NCBI GenBank assembly: GCA_029861795.1
Contig: JAOTYS010000121.1
Coordinates: 1-10,976, forward strand
Direction of reading: 5' to 3'
From: Gammaproteobacteria bacterium
GTDB lineage: Bacteria > Pseudomonadota > Gammaproteobacteria > Arenicellales > JAOTYS01
DNA: 10,976 nt
The translations under genes and the position numbers were made by a program. The notes beneath the pieces were generated by a model that saw nothing but the letters and a program-made list of their open reading frames with translations, was not told the origin of the DNA and made no database searches. Positions 1 to 8,513 of this stretch are shown here, one piece after another. Within the stretch, counting starts at the first letter, position 1; each line of letters opens with the position of its first letter.

Positions 1-32
1 GTGCTCGTCAGGGCAATAACGTCTGAGCCAAC

Positions 33-914
33 ATGATTCAAACCCGCGACGCCAAATACCCACTCGGTGTGCTCATGGTAATCATGGCCGGTGTCTGTTT
101 AAGTATCTCGGGAATTGGGCTGCGTCATGTGGAACAGGCTGATGGGTGGCAAATCTTGTTCTACCGTGCCATTGCGTTCATCATCACGCTGCTCTGCTTC
201 CTCACCGTGCGTTACCGCGGCAGACTATACCAACCCTTTCGTAAGATAGGCGTGGCAGGATTATTCGTGGCTATGTTTCTGGGGTTGGGGTCAGTCTGTT
301 ACGTATTCGCGATACTGCTGACCACCGTGGCTAACGCAGTATTTATTGTTGGCGCCACGCCGATTTTTACCGCAGCGGTCGCCTGGCTGGTGCTGGGAGA
401 ACGTATCACGGGCATCGCGATCACCACCATGATGGCTGCGCTGTTCGGAATCGGATTGATGTTTGCTGATGGACTCGTTGCTGGTAGATGGCTGGGAAAC
501 TTGGTGGCACTCGGGGTAGTGGCCTCGTTTACCGGCATGCTGGTGCTGCTCAGACGTTCCAAAGCTATCGACATGTTGCCGGCTACTTGCTTAGCGGGCG
601 TGGTCACGGCGATATTATCTGCAATAATGGTGCAGAGTTTTGTCATTAGCCCGCACGATTTAAGATTGGCGGTGTTGTTAGGCACAGTGCAATTCGGTGG
701 CGGCTTTATTCTCATCACCATGGGTTCGCGATACGTACCCGCCGCGGAAGTGGCGTTGCTGTCGTTGACGGAAGCCGTGCTAGCTCCAATATGGGTGTGG
801 ATCGGGGTGAACGAGGTGCCTAGCGTGTTGACGTTGATCGGTAGCACAATCGTCCTGGTTGCAGTATTGACTCTAGGCCTATCTGGCATCCGACGCGAGC
901 GACTCGCAGGTTGA
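33..914 (+). CDS. DMT-superfamily (EamA) membrane transporter
   Basis: An inner-membrane transporter of the drug/metabolite superfamily, 293 residues, the usual length for two tandem EamA domains of five helices each. The protein is hydrophobic throughout: helix 1 covers about residues 10-30, the first repeat runs to about 143 and the second covers about 152-285. The FYRA segment at residues 43-46, just after the first loop, and the VVGATPIFTA-like stretch around 105-114 are typical of the family. The substrate cannot be read from the sequence; relatives move metabolites, amino acids or drugs. An in-frame TGA at 24-26 limits the start to ATG 33, which has only a weak ribosome binding site. 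The stop lies 15 bases before the MttB-family gene, so the two are probably co-transcribed and the transporter may handle the substrate or product of the methyltransferases downstream (inference). Confidence 0.9.
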   Translation: MIQTRDAKYPLGVLMVIMAGVCLSISGIGLRHVEQADGWQILFYRAIAFIITLLCFLTVRYRGRLYQPFRKIGVAGLFVAMFLGLGSVCYVFAILLTTVANAVFIVGATPIFTAAVAWLVLGERITGIAITTMMAALFGIGLMFADGLVAGRWLGNLVALGVVASFTGMLVLLRRSKAIDMLPATCLAGVVTAILSAIMVQSFVISPHDLRLAVLLGTVQFGGGFILITMGSRYVPAAEVALLSLTEAVLAPIWVWIGVNEVPSVLTLIGSTIVLVAVLTLGLSGIRRERLAG

Positions 915-929
915 AGCAAGGAATGAATA

Positions 930-2459
930 ATGAGTAGAGAAGAAGGCCGCCGAGGCGGCAGACAGGCGAGACGAAAATTACGCACCGCCACACCCGTCGT
1001 GTGCATGCCAACACTGGTTCCCGAGATCCCGCTCTATGAGATTCTGGATGGTGAAGGCATAGAGCTGATCCACAACGCCTCCATGGACATCCTAGAGAAT
1101 CCCGGTATTGACTTTCGAGACGACGAAGCCGTTGCGCTGTGGAAGGCGGCGGGTGTGGATGTGGACGGTTATCGCGTTCGTATCGACAGAGATATGCTGC
1201 TGGATCTGGTGTCGAAAACACCTTCTAGCTATACCATGAACGCACGCAACCCGAAGCGATCCGTTAAAGTGGGTGGACGCAACACCATATTTGTACCCAC
1301 CTATGGCTCACCCTACGTAAGGGATCTGAGCGACAACCGTCGCTACTCTACCCTGGAGGATCTACACAACTTTCATAAGTTGGCCTACTTGACACCGAGC
1401 TTGCACATGACCGGCGGTATCACTTGCGAACCGACCGATGTCGCGGTCTCCAAACGCCATCTCCGCATCGCCTACAGTCTGCTAAAACACTCTGACAAAC
1501 CTTTTATGGGAGCCACCACAGCGCGAGAGCGTGCCGAGGACACTGTGGAGATGGCCAAGATCGTGTTCGGTGAAGATTATCTGCGTGATCACACGGTGAT
1601 GACATCAGTGATCAACTGCAACTCACCACTAGTTTGGGACGCCACCATGCTGGATGCATTGAAGGTGTACGCGCGCAATAACCAGGCGGTGCTTTGCTCA
1701 CCGTTTGTCCTCGCCGGTGCCAGCACTCCCGCCAGCACTCTAGGTGCAGTAGCGCAATTGAATGCCGAGGCATTAGCGGGCATCGCGTTTGGCCAGCTAG
1801 TACAACCCGGCTCTCCCATGGTCTATGGTCAGTTTCTAGCCACCGTATCGATGAAGTCCGGGGCGCCGATGGCGGGTACACCGGAAATCGCGCAGATGAA
1901 TTTCATCATTGGCCAATTGGCACGCAAGTACAATTTACCATGGCGCTCCAGCGGCATGGTGGCAGGGTCAAAAGTAGTGGACGCGCAGGCTGCATATGAA
2001 TCCAACATGACCATGTTTGCAGTGGTGTTGTCGGGCGCTAACTATGTGTTTCACGCCGCCGGATGGAACGAGGCTGGGCTTTGTGCCAGCTACGCAAAGT
2101 TCGTTCTCGATGCCGAACAGGTCGCAATGTTTTATAAGTTTGCCCAAGGCGTCAGCTTCGATGATTTTGACGAGGCTATCGCAGCAGTACGGGAAGTGGG
2201 TCCCGGTGGTCACTACCTGGGGACAACTCATACCCAGGAACATTTTGAAACTGCGTTCTTCATGCCTGAGTTGCTGGACAACAATAATTATGAACAGTGG
2301 GTAATAGATGGTGCGACCGACGCCAACACCCGCGGTCTCAATACTGCACGTGCCATGCTGGAACGTTACGAGGAACCGCAACTGGATATCGCGGTCGATG
2401 AGGGCCTGCGGGATTTCATTGCAAAGCGGGAAGCGGTTTTGCCCGATGAGGTAAGCTAG
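930..2459 (+). CDS. Non-pyrrolysine MttB-family (trimethylamine methyltransferase-like) protein
   Basis: A 509-residue member of the MttB (COG5598) family, cytoplasmic TIM-barrel enzymes that move a methyl group from a quaternary or tertiary amine to a corrinoid protein. Visible family marks are an Arg-rich N-terminus (RRGGRQARRK at 7-16), the segment around 258-284 with QLNAEALAG, PGSPMVYG at 293-300 and KSGAPMAGTPE at 309-319. The reading frame is full length with no internal amber codon, so it is the pyrrolysine-free type. Characterised members of that type demethylate glycine betaine, proline betaine or carnitine (family knowledge); many others have no known substrate. The start is ATG 930 with AAGGA at 918-922, seven bases upstream. 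It is followed within 15 bases by a SAM-dependent methyltransferase gene. No corrinoid protein (MttC) or reactivase gene is in the window, so the methyl acceptor is unknown. Family assignment is firm; substrate is open. Confidence 0.9.
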   Translation: MSREEGRRGGRQARRKLRTATPVVCMPTLVPEIPLYEILDGEGIELIHNASMDILENPGIDFRDDEAVALWKAAGVDVDGYRVRIDRDMLLDLVSKTPSSYTMNARNPKRSVKVGGRNTIFVPTYGSPYVRDLSDNRRYSTLEDLHNFHKLAYLTPSLHMTGGITCEPTDVAVSKRHLRIAYSLLKHSDKPFMGATTARERAEDTVEMAKIVFGEDYLRDHTVMTSVINCNSPLVWDATMLDALKVYARNNQAVLCSPFVLAGASTPASTLGAVAQLNAEALAGIAFGQLVQPGSPMVYGQFLATVSMKSGAPMAGTPEIAQMNFIIGQLARKYNLPWRSSGMVAGSKVVDAQAAYESNMTMFAVVLSGANYVFHAAGWNEAGLCASYAKFVLDAEQVAMFYKFAQGVSFDDFDEAIAAVREVGPGGHYLGTTHTQEHFETAFFMPELLDNNNYEQWVIDGATDANTRGLNTARAMLERYEEPQLDIAVDEGLRDFIAKREAVLPDEVS

Positions 2460-2472
2460 CATTAGCTTGTCG

Positions 2473-3570
2473 ATGTCCTCCCCTTTTCACTCCAACCAAC
2501 TACTCGCCAACGCCGTGGACAAGGAAAAAGCCAAAGCCTTTACCCAACGCCTGTTTACCGATATGGCCGGCACGATGGCTACAGGATTGGGCTATGTGGG
2601 CACCAAAACGGGTCTCTTTAAAGCCATGGCGGGTAGAGGACCGATGTCTTTAGAAGCGGTCATTCAGCAGTCCGGCTTGCAGGGTCGTTATGTCGAGGAG
2701 TGGCTCAAGAGCATGGTGAGCGCTGGGTATCTGGAATACGACCCACAAAATGAAAGCTATACCTTGCCCGATGAGCATGCCTACTTGCTGGCCTCGGACG
2801 GCACTGACCACTTCGCGGGTGGACTGCTCCACATGGCGCCTGTGATGTTGGCGGCTGCACCAAAGGTGGCCGACGCATTCGAACGAGGTGGTGGAGTGCC
2901 GTTTGAAGACTATGGTGAGGAAGGCATACTCGCCCTGGATCTTGTCAATCGTGGCAATTATGAACACCGCTTCACAAGCTATTGGCTGCAAGCTCTGCCT
3001 GATGTTATAGATAAGCTTGAGTCCGGCGGTCGTGCCTTGGATGTGGGCTGCGGTGTAGGTCGAGTGTCACTGGCATTGGCAAACGCCTTTCAACACAGTC
3101 AATTTGTCGGTGTGGACCTAGACGTCGACTCCATTGACCTCGCTACTCAGGCCGCACACGACAAAAATCTCACAGATCGCGTTAAATTTCATGCATGCAC
3201 CTTGGACGCACTGGATGCTCCACACGGGTTTGATTTCATCACCGCTTGTGACTGCGTACATGACTTCGCGGACCCAATCAATACCCTCAAAGACATCAAG
3301 ACCCATCTTAAAGCTGATGGCACTCTATTGGTAATCGAACCCAAAGTGGCTGATAGGTTGGAAGATAACTGCAATCCTGTCGCGACAATGTTTTACGGGT
3401 TCAGCGTGTTTCACTGTATGACCCAATCCCTCGCCCAAGGCGGGCCCGGCCTGGGCACCTGTATGGGACCGGTGAGAACCGAGCAATTGATGCGCGAAGC
3501 CGGATTTACGCGCTTCGAAACGTTGCCAATTAAGAGTCAGGTCAATCTATTCTACGCAGTCGGCTCCTAA
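2473..3570 (+). CDS. SAM-dependent class I methyltransferase, Rv2258c-like
   Basis: A soluble methyltransferase of 365 residues. The N-terminal part (about 20-110) is a winged-helix dimerisation domain of the type seen in Mycobacterium tuberculosis Rv2258c, with GLFKAMAG, the RYVEEWL helix and the YTLPDEHAYLL strand-turn. The C-terminal part is a Rossmann fold: motif I LDVGCGVGR at about 189-197, the acidic residue after beta-2 (VGVDLD, Asp 215) and a DCVHDF segment equivalent to motif II/III. The acceptor substrate is not predictable; Rv2258c itself is poorly defined. It lacks the conserved Cys set of arsenite methyltransferase ArsM, so it does not belong to the arsenic genes on the right. 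A TTG at 2467 is an alternative start; ATG 2473 is preferred on codon grounds, although the nearest GAGG (2448-2451) is far from both. It begins 7 to 13 bases after the MttB-family stop, so it is likely co-translated in the same operon. Confidence 0.85.
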   Translation: MSSPFHSNQLLANAVDKEKAKAFTQRLFTDMAGTMATGLGYVGTKTGLFKAMAGRGPMSLEAVIQQSGLQGRYVEEWLKSMVSAGYLEYDPQNESYTLPDEHAYLLASDGTDHFAGGLLHMAPVMLAAAPKVADAFERGGGVPFEDYGEEGILALDLVNRGNYEHRFTSYWLQALPDVIDKLESGGRALDVGCGVGRVSLALANAFQHSQFVGVDLDVDSIDLATQAAHDKNLTDRVKFHACTLDALDAPHGFDFITACDCVHDFADPINTLKDIKTHLKADGTLLVIEPKVADRLEDNCNPVATMFYGFSVFHCMTQSLAQGGPGLGTCMGPVRTEQLMREAGFTRFETLPIKSQVNLFYAVGS

Positions 3571-3698
3571 CCCACTGCGGTAACCGAACGAAAACTCGGC
3601 ATCTAGCAAGCATGCTCGCATGCGGAGAATACCCTTGCGATTAGCGAGATGTGGCGTCATTGTTTGTGTAATGGCAATCGGTGGAGCAAAATGGCCTC
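3571..3698. other. Intergenic gap with small hairpin
   Basis: This 128-base gap separates the transporter-MttB-methyltransferase cluster from the unrecognised His-rich gene. It contains a five-base-pair stem with a CTCG loop (GCATG at 3610-3614, CATGC at 3619-3623), which lacks the following T-run of an intrinsic terminator. No convincing promoter is seen, although the gap is long enough for one. Confidence 0.3.
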
Positions 3699-5213
3699 AT
3701 GGTGGATTTAGTCACGTTACCTGATACTACGGAACGACAAGTCCGTTTTATCGAGGAAACCGAACCAGGCGGAATTATCGACGCCACGATAGAGAAGCTG
3801 CGAGTCGGTCACTCTGCGGAAAGTCTACTTGCCGCCGCAGGCATCGCCGTCAGTCGATCCACCGAATTACCGCCGGACCATCACGGCGGCCCCATTCATC
3901 CCGTCGCCGGGTTACACGCCGTGTGCCACTTGGCTAATCGCCTTACCGGAGAAAAGCGATTCTTGCCCGTGGTACAGAATGTCGCACTGGCCAACAAACA
4001 CATTCATTCTCCAGAAATGGGGCCGACCGCAATGCCAAGCGTCGAACCCCTCGTCAACAAAAGCAAGGACGAGTTGATCAAAGGATTTGCCGACGCGCTC
4101 AAGGAGCGCAAGCCCAGAGATGCAGAGCGTCATCTCGTTACGCTGCTTCCAATGGCGTCGCCTGGTGAGCTGTTGGAGACCTTGCTGGTTGTAGGACTTC
4201 CGCGTAATTCCCTAGACGATCATTATTTTTTATACCCGGTCTACTGCACGAGGGCGTTGGATGACATCGGCTGGGAGTGGGCATCGGTGCTGCTGCGCCC
4301 GCCGGTGCGCTACCTTGCGACCCACCCTATGCTTGAACCTATCGGTGAGTTCAAACCGGACGTCGTCGCCGAAAGTGTTCGACACTATCAACATTTCGAT
4401 GAAGTGGAGCGGCTCATCGATGAGCGCGACTTGACCCGAGACACTTTATCGCTTGAACGCAGAGAATCAGAAGATGATGCGGTCGTTGCGCTGGCGCAGC
4501 AAATCGGTGCGGTCTCAGACATTCGCACCATAGGTGTCATCCTTGCGGATGCAGTGCAATCCGGGCTTTCGCTTCAGGCAACAGCCGAAGCATTGTCCGC
4601 AGGAGGTGCCATGCTATTCCTCCGTTCGCACAGTGGGAATCCGTTTGACGTGCACATCCATACCGGAATCAACGCGCGACGATACGTACTAAACCTAAAC
4701 GGAATCAGCCTAAGGACAAAGCTGTTGACCCTACTCGGGTGGTGTCTGGGCACCGAGGTCCGCTACCTCAATAGCACGTTACGTTGGTCGATACGGACTG
4801 ATTCGCAAACTATTGCCTCGTTGCCGAAACGCAACCAATCGGACCTTCTCAGCGCCATCGCGGATGGCATTAGCGATGTCCCGGTGATTGATCTAGATAA
4901 GATCACAGTATCAGTGGATGATTTGGTCGCTCCCGCCCAAGTACAAAACTGCATTGCCCTGGCGCAACAATACACGGATCTAGGATACGATCCCGATCCG
5001 TTATTCGCGCTCATGGCTGAGCTGGTGTGCCATGATGATCAAACCGAAATGCACGCTTACAAACTGCAGCAGGCAACATTTGAGGAGTATCACAACACCT
5101 GCGAGCCCTGCCGCTGGGTACATATGGTATCTGCGGTAAAACATGCGGCGTGCATCGTGCAGATGCATCCCAAGACAGTATATCCGCGCGCTCACAAACT
5201 ATTGTCGTCGTAG
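3699..5213 (+). CDS. Unrecognised His-rich, probably alpha-helical protein
   Basis: A 504-residue soluble protein of unknown function with no signal peptide or membrane segment. I do not recognise the family. The N-terminal third is marked by clustered histidines in motifs that look constrained: HHGGPIHP at about 61-68, LHAVCHL near 72-78, NKHIH at 99-103 and DDHYFLYP at 173-180. Such spaced His and Asp residues in a helical background would suit a metal site, possibly an oxygenase or hydrolase, but this is only inference. The middle has DVHIHTG; the C-terminus has CEPC at 468-471 followed by several His (VKHAACIVQMH). ATG 3699 is preferred because GGAG lies at 3683-3686; GTG 3681 would add six residues and has no ribosome binding site. 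Codon use and the long open frame make it a real gene. Its neighbours give no clear job, although it could share a role with the methyltransferase cluster upstream. Confidence 0.75.
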   Translation: MVDLVTLPDTTERQVRFIEETEPGGIIDATIEKLRVGHSAESLLAAAGIAVSRSTELPPDHHGGPIHPVAGLHAVCHLANRLTGEKRFLPVVQNVALANKHIHSPEMGPTAMPSVEPLVNKSKDELIKGFADALKERKPRDAERHLVTLLPMASPGELLETLLVVGLPRNSLDDHYFLYPVYCTRALDDIGWEWASVLLRPPVRYLATHPMLEPIGEFKPDVVAESVRHYQHFDEVERLIDERDLTRDTLSLERRESEDDAVVALAQQIGAVSDIRTIGVILADAVQSGLSLQATAEALSAGGAMLFLRSHSGNPFDVHIHTGINARRYVLNLNGISLRTKLLTLLGWCLGTEVRYLNSTLRWSIRTDSQTIASLPKRNQSDLLSAIADGISDVPVIDLDKITVSVDDLVAPAQVQNCIALAQQYTDLGYDPDPLFALMAELVCHDDQTEMHAYKLQQATFEEYHNTCEPCRWVHMVSAVKHAACIVQMHPKTVYPRAHKLLSS

Positions 5214-5506
5214 CGCGAAATCTATTCGTGCTGAGAACTTGGTACCGGTACGCTGCCTCGCTCACGGCATCCCATTGCCATAACATCCTACCGCCTCACG
5301 GAGATGTTCATCTAGCATTAGGAATAGCACGCTGCTTGGGCGCATTGATACTGCCTTTGTCTTACTAACTATGAAGGGGTTGTCAGAACGGCAGCAAAGT
5401 CTTTCATGCCGGCTCTGTGCGGCACAAGCGTCAGCTTAACTTCACGATCCCGAGTCGACCAATCACAAGGACTGTGAGGATTCTCTACTCGCCTTAACCA
5501 GAGATG
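5214..5506. other. Non-coding stretch with no recognised element
   Basis: About 290 bases without a convincing gene on either strand. Short stem candidates are present (TGCCG at 5407-5411 with CGGCA at 5420-5424; TCACA at 5463-5467 with TGTGA at 5473-5477), but all are five base pairs and none is followed by a T-run. No transposase remnant, tRNA or riboswitch pattern was seen. Because both flanking genes end here (the plus-strand gene at 5213 and the minus-strand small gene at 5507), it is a convergent intergenic region. Confidence 0.4.
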
Positions 5507-5797
5507 CTATTGAAATTCCCAGAAATCTAGATCAGAAACCTGCTCCATCGGCTCATGCCGGTGAAGCCCTTCGACAAACGCCTGTTCCTGCGCAGTTTCC
5601 GCTTTACACTGCTTGAGCAGTCCACGAGTATGTACCAAGTTTATTCCGGTATCTTGCGCGGACCATTCAAGATCAGTGTGCTCCTGCAATAGATCTGCGT
5701 ACTGAAACCTTTGAAATAGATTGAAGCCAAAGGATGTCAGAAAGACGAGCACTATGACGATAGAGGTATCTCTTGAGATGCTTACCTTTGTAGACAT
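5507..5797 (-). CDS. Small single-pass membrane protein, hypothetical
   Basis: A 96-residue protein of unknown function. Residues about 12-28 (SIVIVLVFLTSFGFNLF) form one hydrophobic helix, preceded by a short positively charged N-terminus and followed by a polar, Glu/Gln/His-rich tail of about 65 residues that may be helical. This pattern suggests an inner-membrane anchor with a soluble domain. On the minus strand an AGGA lies eight bases before the ATG, which is the main reason to prefer it over a chance frame; the hydrophobic segment placed right after the start also supports it. The gene is divergent from the alcohol dehydrogenase, with 217 bases between them that may hold both promoters. 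I recognise no family, and it could still be a spurious frame. Confidence 0.5.
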   Translation of the reverse strand: MSTKVSISRDTSIVIVLVFLTSFGFNLFQRFQYADLLQEHTDLEWSAQDTGINLVHTRGLLKQCKAETAQEQAFVEGLHRHEPMEQVSDLDFWEFQ

Positions 5798-6000
5798 TCT
5801 TGTGTTCCTAGGATTCGAGTTGAACCAACATCACTCGCGCCGTCATCAGAGTTAGTGGCGAAGGGAACCCCTGAGCATTTACAGCGCAGTCATGTGTAAG
5901 TGTAGACTGCGGAACACGTGTTTGCTGGTGCGTCATCCATAGAGCACCATCTTGAGAGAACGCAGTAGCGAACGTCTGATTGAATTGAATCCGATCTTCT

Positions 6001-6007
6001 GAGGAGG
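6001..6007 (+). promoter_or_regulatory. Strong Shine-Dalgarno of the alcohol dehydrogenase
   Basis: GAGGAGG ends seven bases before ATG 6015, a near-ideal ribosome binding site. It fixes the start and suggests efficient translation compared with the other genes here. Confidence 0.8.
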
Positions 6008-6014
6008 ACAAACC

Positions 6015-7067
6015 ATGCGTGCAGCCGCAATGGAAGCAGTCAACGAACCCCTGGTGGTGCGCGATCTTCCTGATCCGACTCTGGAGCCCCATGGTGCTAT
6101 CGTGCGGGTCGAAGCCAACGGCGTATGTCGTAGCGACTGGCACGCCTGGGTGGGCGACTGGAAATGGATTGGTGTCGAATTCGACTTCCCCCATGTCATG
6201 GGTCACGAATTCTGCGGTGTCGTCGAAGAGTCCGGAACCCACGCCAGGCGCTTCAAGCCTGGTGATCGTGTCATCGTGCCCTTTAGTCAAGGTGAAGGAA
6301 CCTGTGAGCACTGCCTCGCCGGCCACTCCAATGTCTGCGACAACCGGTTAGTACCCGGCTTCTCCTATTGGGGCGGATTCGGTCGTTACAGTCATGTACC
6401 GCATGCTGACTTCAATCTCGTCGCAATGCCGGACTCCCTGGACTTCAACGTCGGCGCCGCATTGGGGTGCCGCTATATGACGTCTTTCTATGGAGTCGCA
6501 GAACGGGCGAAGATCGGCGCGGGTGAATGGGTGGCGGTGTACGGCTGCGGTGGTATTGGTCTTGCTGCAGTACAAATCGCGACGGCGCTAGGTGCAAACG
6601 TGATCGGCGTTGACGTTGATCCAGAAAAACTGAAATTCGCCACGGACATCGGCGCCGTCGACACTGTCCTTGCAGCCAATCAAGATCCGGTCGAAGCAGT
6701 ATTGGAAATCACCAAAGGTGGCGCCCACGTTGCTATCGATGCATTGGGCATTAAGACCACCTGTCAAAACGCGATGCGATCCTTGCGTACCCGTGGCCGA
6801 CACCTGCAGATCGGTCAGACCGGTCATGACGAACAGGGGATGATCGAGTTTCCTATCGACGTGATGCTCGGTAAATCTTTGACCGTCGTCGCTACCAATG
6901 GAATGCCTGCAGCACGGTACGGGACCATGCTCAACATGATCGAAGCCGGAAAACTCAATCCCCAGAAGCTAATAACAAGAAACATCCCGCTGGAACAAGC
7001 GGGCACGGTTCTTGCGTCGATGAACGACTACAAAACGCTTGGCTTTGTGGTTATCGATCGGTATTGA
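6015..7067 (+). CDS. Zinc-dependent medium-chain alcohol dehydrogenase
   Basis: A cytoplasmic NAD(P)-dependent dehydrogenase of the MDR superfamily, 350 residues, the normal length. The catalytic zinc ligands are Cys 38 (GVCRSDWHAW), His 64-Glu 65 (GHEFCG) and probably Cys 152 (LGCRYMTS). The structural-zinc lobe reads EGTCEHCLAGHSNVC, with Cys 97, Cys 100 and Cys 108 in place but Glu 94 where the first of the four Cys normally lies. The Rossmann motif is GCGGIG at 177-182, and Asp 200 at the end of the second strand favours NAD over NADP. The substrate cannot be assigned: relatives oxidise primary or secondary alcohols or reduce aldehydes. The start is set by GAGGAGG seven bases upstream. 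The gene is convergent with the amidase gene, with 21 bases between the stops and no clear terminator, so it is probably a single-gene unit. Confidence 0.93.
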   Translation: MRAAAMEAVNEPLVVRDLPDPTLEPHGAIVRVEANGVCRSDWHAWVGDWKWIGVEFDFPHVMGHEFCGVVEESGTHARRFKPGDRVIVPFSQGEGTCEHCLAGHSNVCDNRLVPGFSYWGGFGRYSHVPHADFNLVAMPDSLDFNVGAALGCRYMTSFYGVAERAKIGAGEWVAVYGCGGIGLAAVQIATALGANVIGVDVDPEKLKFATDIGAVDTVLAANQDPVEAVLEITKGGAHVAIDALGIKTTCQNAMRSLRTRGRHLQIGQTGHDEQGMIEFPIDVMLGKSLTVVATNGMPAARYGTMLNMIEAGKLNPQKLITRNIPLEQAGTVLASMNDYKTLGFVVIDRY

Positions 7068-7088
7068 GTAGTCAGAACAGCGAACAGT

Positions 7089-8513
7089 TCACAGCTTCGG
7101 TCGGTTCGCCGCTAATTCATAGCCCGGCCGGGCCCGCTCAAGCGCCGCGGCGATGCGAAACACACCGACATCGTCATAGGTTCGACCAACAATTTGCAGA
7201 CCCGTGGGCACTCCATTGGATGCGTGTCCACTAGGCACACTCATTACCGGGCAGCGGCTCATCATGTTAAATGGATAAGTCATACACCACCCGAGCGCGG
7301 GCTCCACTGAGACACCGTTGATCACAACCTTTTGGCACGTCGAGTCATGATCAGCAGCAACAGCGGGCAAAGCCAAGGTAGGACAGATCAAGGCATGATA
7401 CCTTTCCAGCACCGGACCCAAACTCGCATACATTTCACCCTCCACTTCCTTGGCAGCCAGAAAATCATCCGCTGTCGTAGTGCGCCCAAATTCAGCAAAT
7501 GCCCGGGCGTAGTCGGTCATCTCATAGCGGTGGCGCTCAAGTTCTTTGGCGATATAGTTGCCGAACAGATGTGCTAGATGATTCCAGGCTGCAGTGAGAG
7601 TTGACCAAGTCCATCCCAGATCGACTTGCTCAACCTCTGCACCCAGTTGTCGCAGAACTCCAACCATCGCCTCGGTATTGGCGACGACTTCGTCATCCAC
7701 CTCGACATATCCGAGATCAATAGAGTAGGCAATTTTCCAACCCTTGATGTCTTCAAGCCTGTCCGGGATGCGCAGCTTCGGACGTAGTGTGGTGATATCC
7801 TGCGAGTGCGGTCCAGCAATCACATTCTCTAACAGGGCGGCGTCCATTACGTTCCGCGCCAGCGGCCCTTCATGACAATATGCATCCAAGTTGAACGGTG
7901 GATCCACCGGTACGCGCCCATAGGGTGGTTTGAACCCGACCACTCCGCAACAGCTTGCCGGAATTCGGATGGAACCCCCAATATCCGAGCCGTTGGCCAG
8001 GGTTGTGGTGCCGGCCGTAAGCGCCGCGGCAGATCCGCCGGACGAGCCACCCGGAGTATATTTTGGATTCCAAGGATTGCGTGTGACACCCCATAGCTTT
8101 GAATGGGTAATTGCGGCGCAAGAAAACTCCGGCGCTGCAGAGCGGGCGTGGATGATCGCACCAGCTCGAATGATGCGTTCTACGCAGGCAGAGGTCTCGT
8201 CTTCAACATTGTCCTTAAAGATCAGTGAACCTGATGTTGTCCGTTCGCCTTTAATCGCGTGTTCGTCTTTGATGACTACCGGGATTCCTTCTAGCGGCCG
8301 GGTGCGCACACCTTTTGCATACTTCACCTCCGCCGCACGTGCTCTTTCCAAAGCGCGTTCAAAATAAGTATCGGTAAAAGCGTTAATCGTAGGTTCTACG
8401 GCTTCCGCACGATCGATTACGGCTTGCATCAACTCTACAGGAGACAACTCTAGCCGTTTGAATCGTCGCAGCGCCTCGGTGGCATTGAGATAACAGAGTT
8501 CGATATCGCTCAT
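7089..8513 (-). CDS. Amidase-signature family hydrolase
   Basis: A cytoplasmic amide hydrolase of the amidase-signature family, 474 residues from the ATG. The Ser-cisSer-Lys triad is complete: Lys in GIPVVIKDE (about residue 82), the cis-Ser in PGGSSGGSAA (about 157) and the nucleophile Ser in SDIGGSIRIPA (about 181), with the usual spacing of 24 between the two serines. It is close to the GatA-like amidases, but no gatB or gatC gene is nearby, so a tRNA amidotransferase role is unlikely. The substrate is unknown. The ATG shares one base with the stop codon of the aquaporin gene (TGATG), and GAGGAG at 8521-8526 lies seven bases upstream, so it is translationally coupled to that gene; a GTG at 8516 would give a four-base overlap instead. 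This makes it the last gene of the arsenic operon, an unusual partner whose role there is unknown. Confidence 0.93.
   Translation of the reverse strand: MSDIELCYLNATEALRRFKRLELSPVELMQAVIDRAEAVEPTINAFTDTYFERALERARAAEVKYAKGVRTRPLEGIPVVIKDEHAIKGERTTSGSLIFKDNVEDETSACVERIIRAGAIIHARSAAPEFSCAAITHSKLWGVTRNPWNPKYTPGGSSGGSAAALTAGTTTLANGSDIGGSIRIPASCCGVVGFKPPYGRVPVDPPFNLDAYCHEGPLARNVMDAALLENVIAGPHSQDITTLRPKLRIPDRLEDIKGWKIAYSIDLGYVEVDDEVVANTEAMVGVLRQLGAEVEQVDLGWTWSTLTAAWNHLAHLFGNYIAKELERHRYEMTDYARAFAEFGRTTTADDFLAAKEVEGEMYASLGPVLERYHALICPTLALPAVAADHDSTCQKVVINGVSVEPALGWCMTYPFNMMSRCPVMSVPSGHASNGVPTGLQIVGRTYDDVGVFRIAAALERARPGYELAANRPKL

Noticed and set aside
299..1006. 235-residue minus-strand frame opposite the transporter gene
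   Set aside because: It is antisense to the DMT transporter and the start of the MttB-family gene and has no recognisable features; a shadow frame.
2473..3570. Arsenite methyltransferase ArsM, given the arsenic genes in the window
   Set aside because: The N-terminal winged helix and the lack of the conserved ArsM cysteines place it with Rv2258c-like methyltransferases, and it is about 6 kb away on the other strand.
3610..3623. Intrinsic terminator after the methyltransferase gene
   Set aside because: The stem is only five base pairs and no T-run follows.
5808..6326. 172-residue minus-strand frame ending 10 bases before the small membrane protein gene
   Set aside because: Its first 104 codons lie antisense to the well-supported alcohol dehydrogenase, and the product shows no recognisable motif or membrane segment. 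It is most likely a shadow frame.
7089..8513. GatA subunit of the tRNA amidotransferase
   Set aside because: No gatB or gatC lies nearby, and the gene is coupled to an arsenic channel; a general amidase is a better description.
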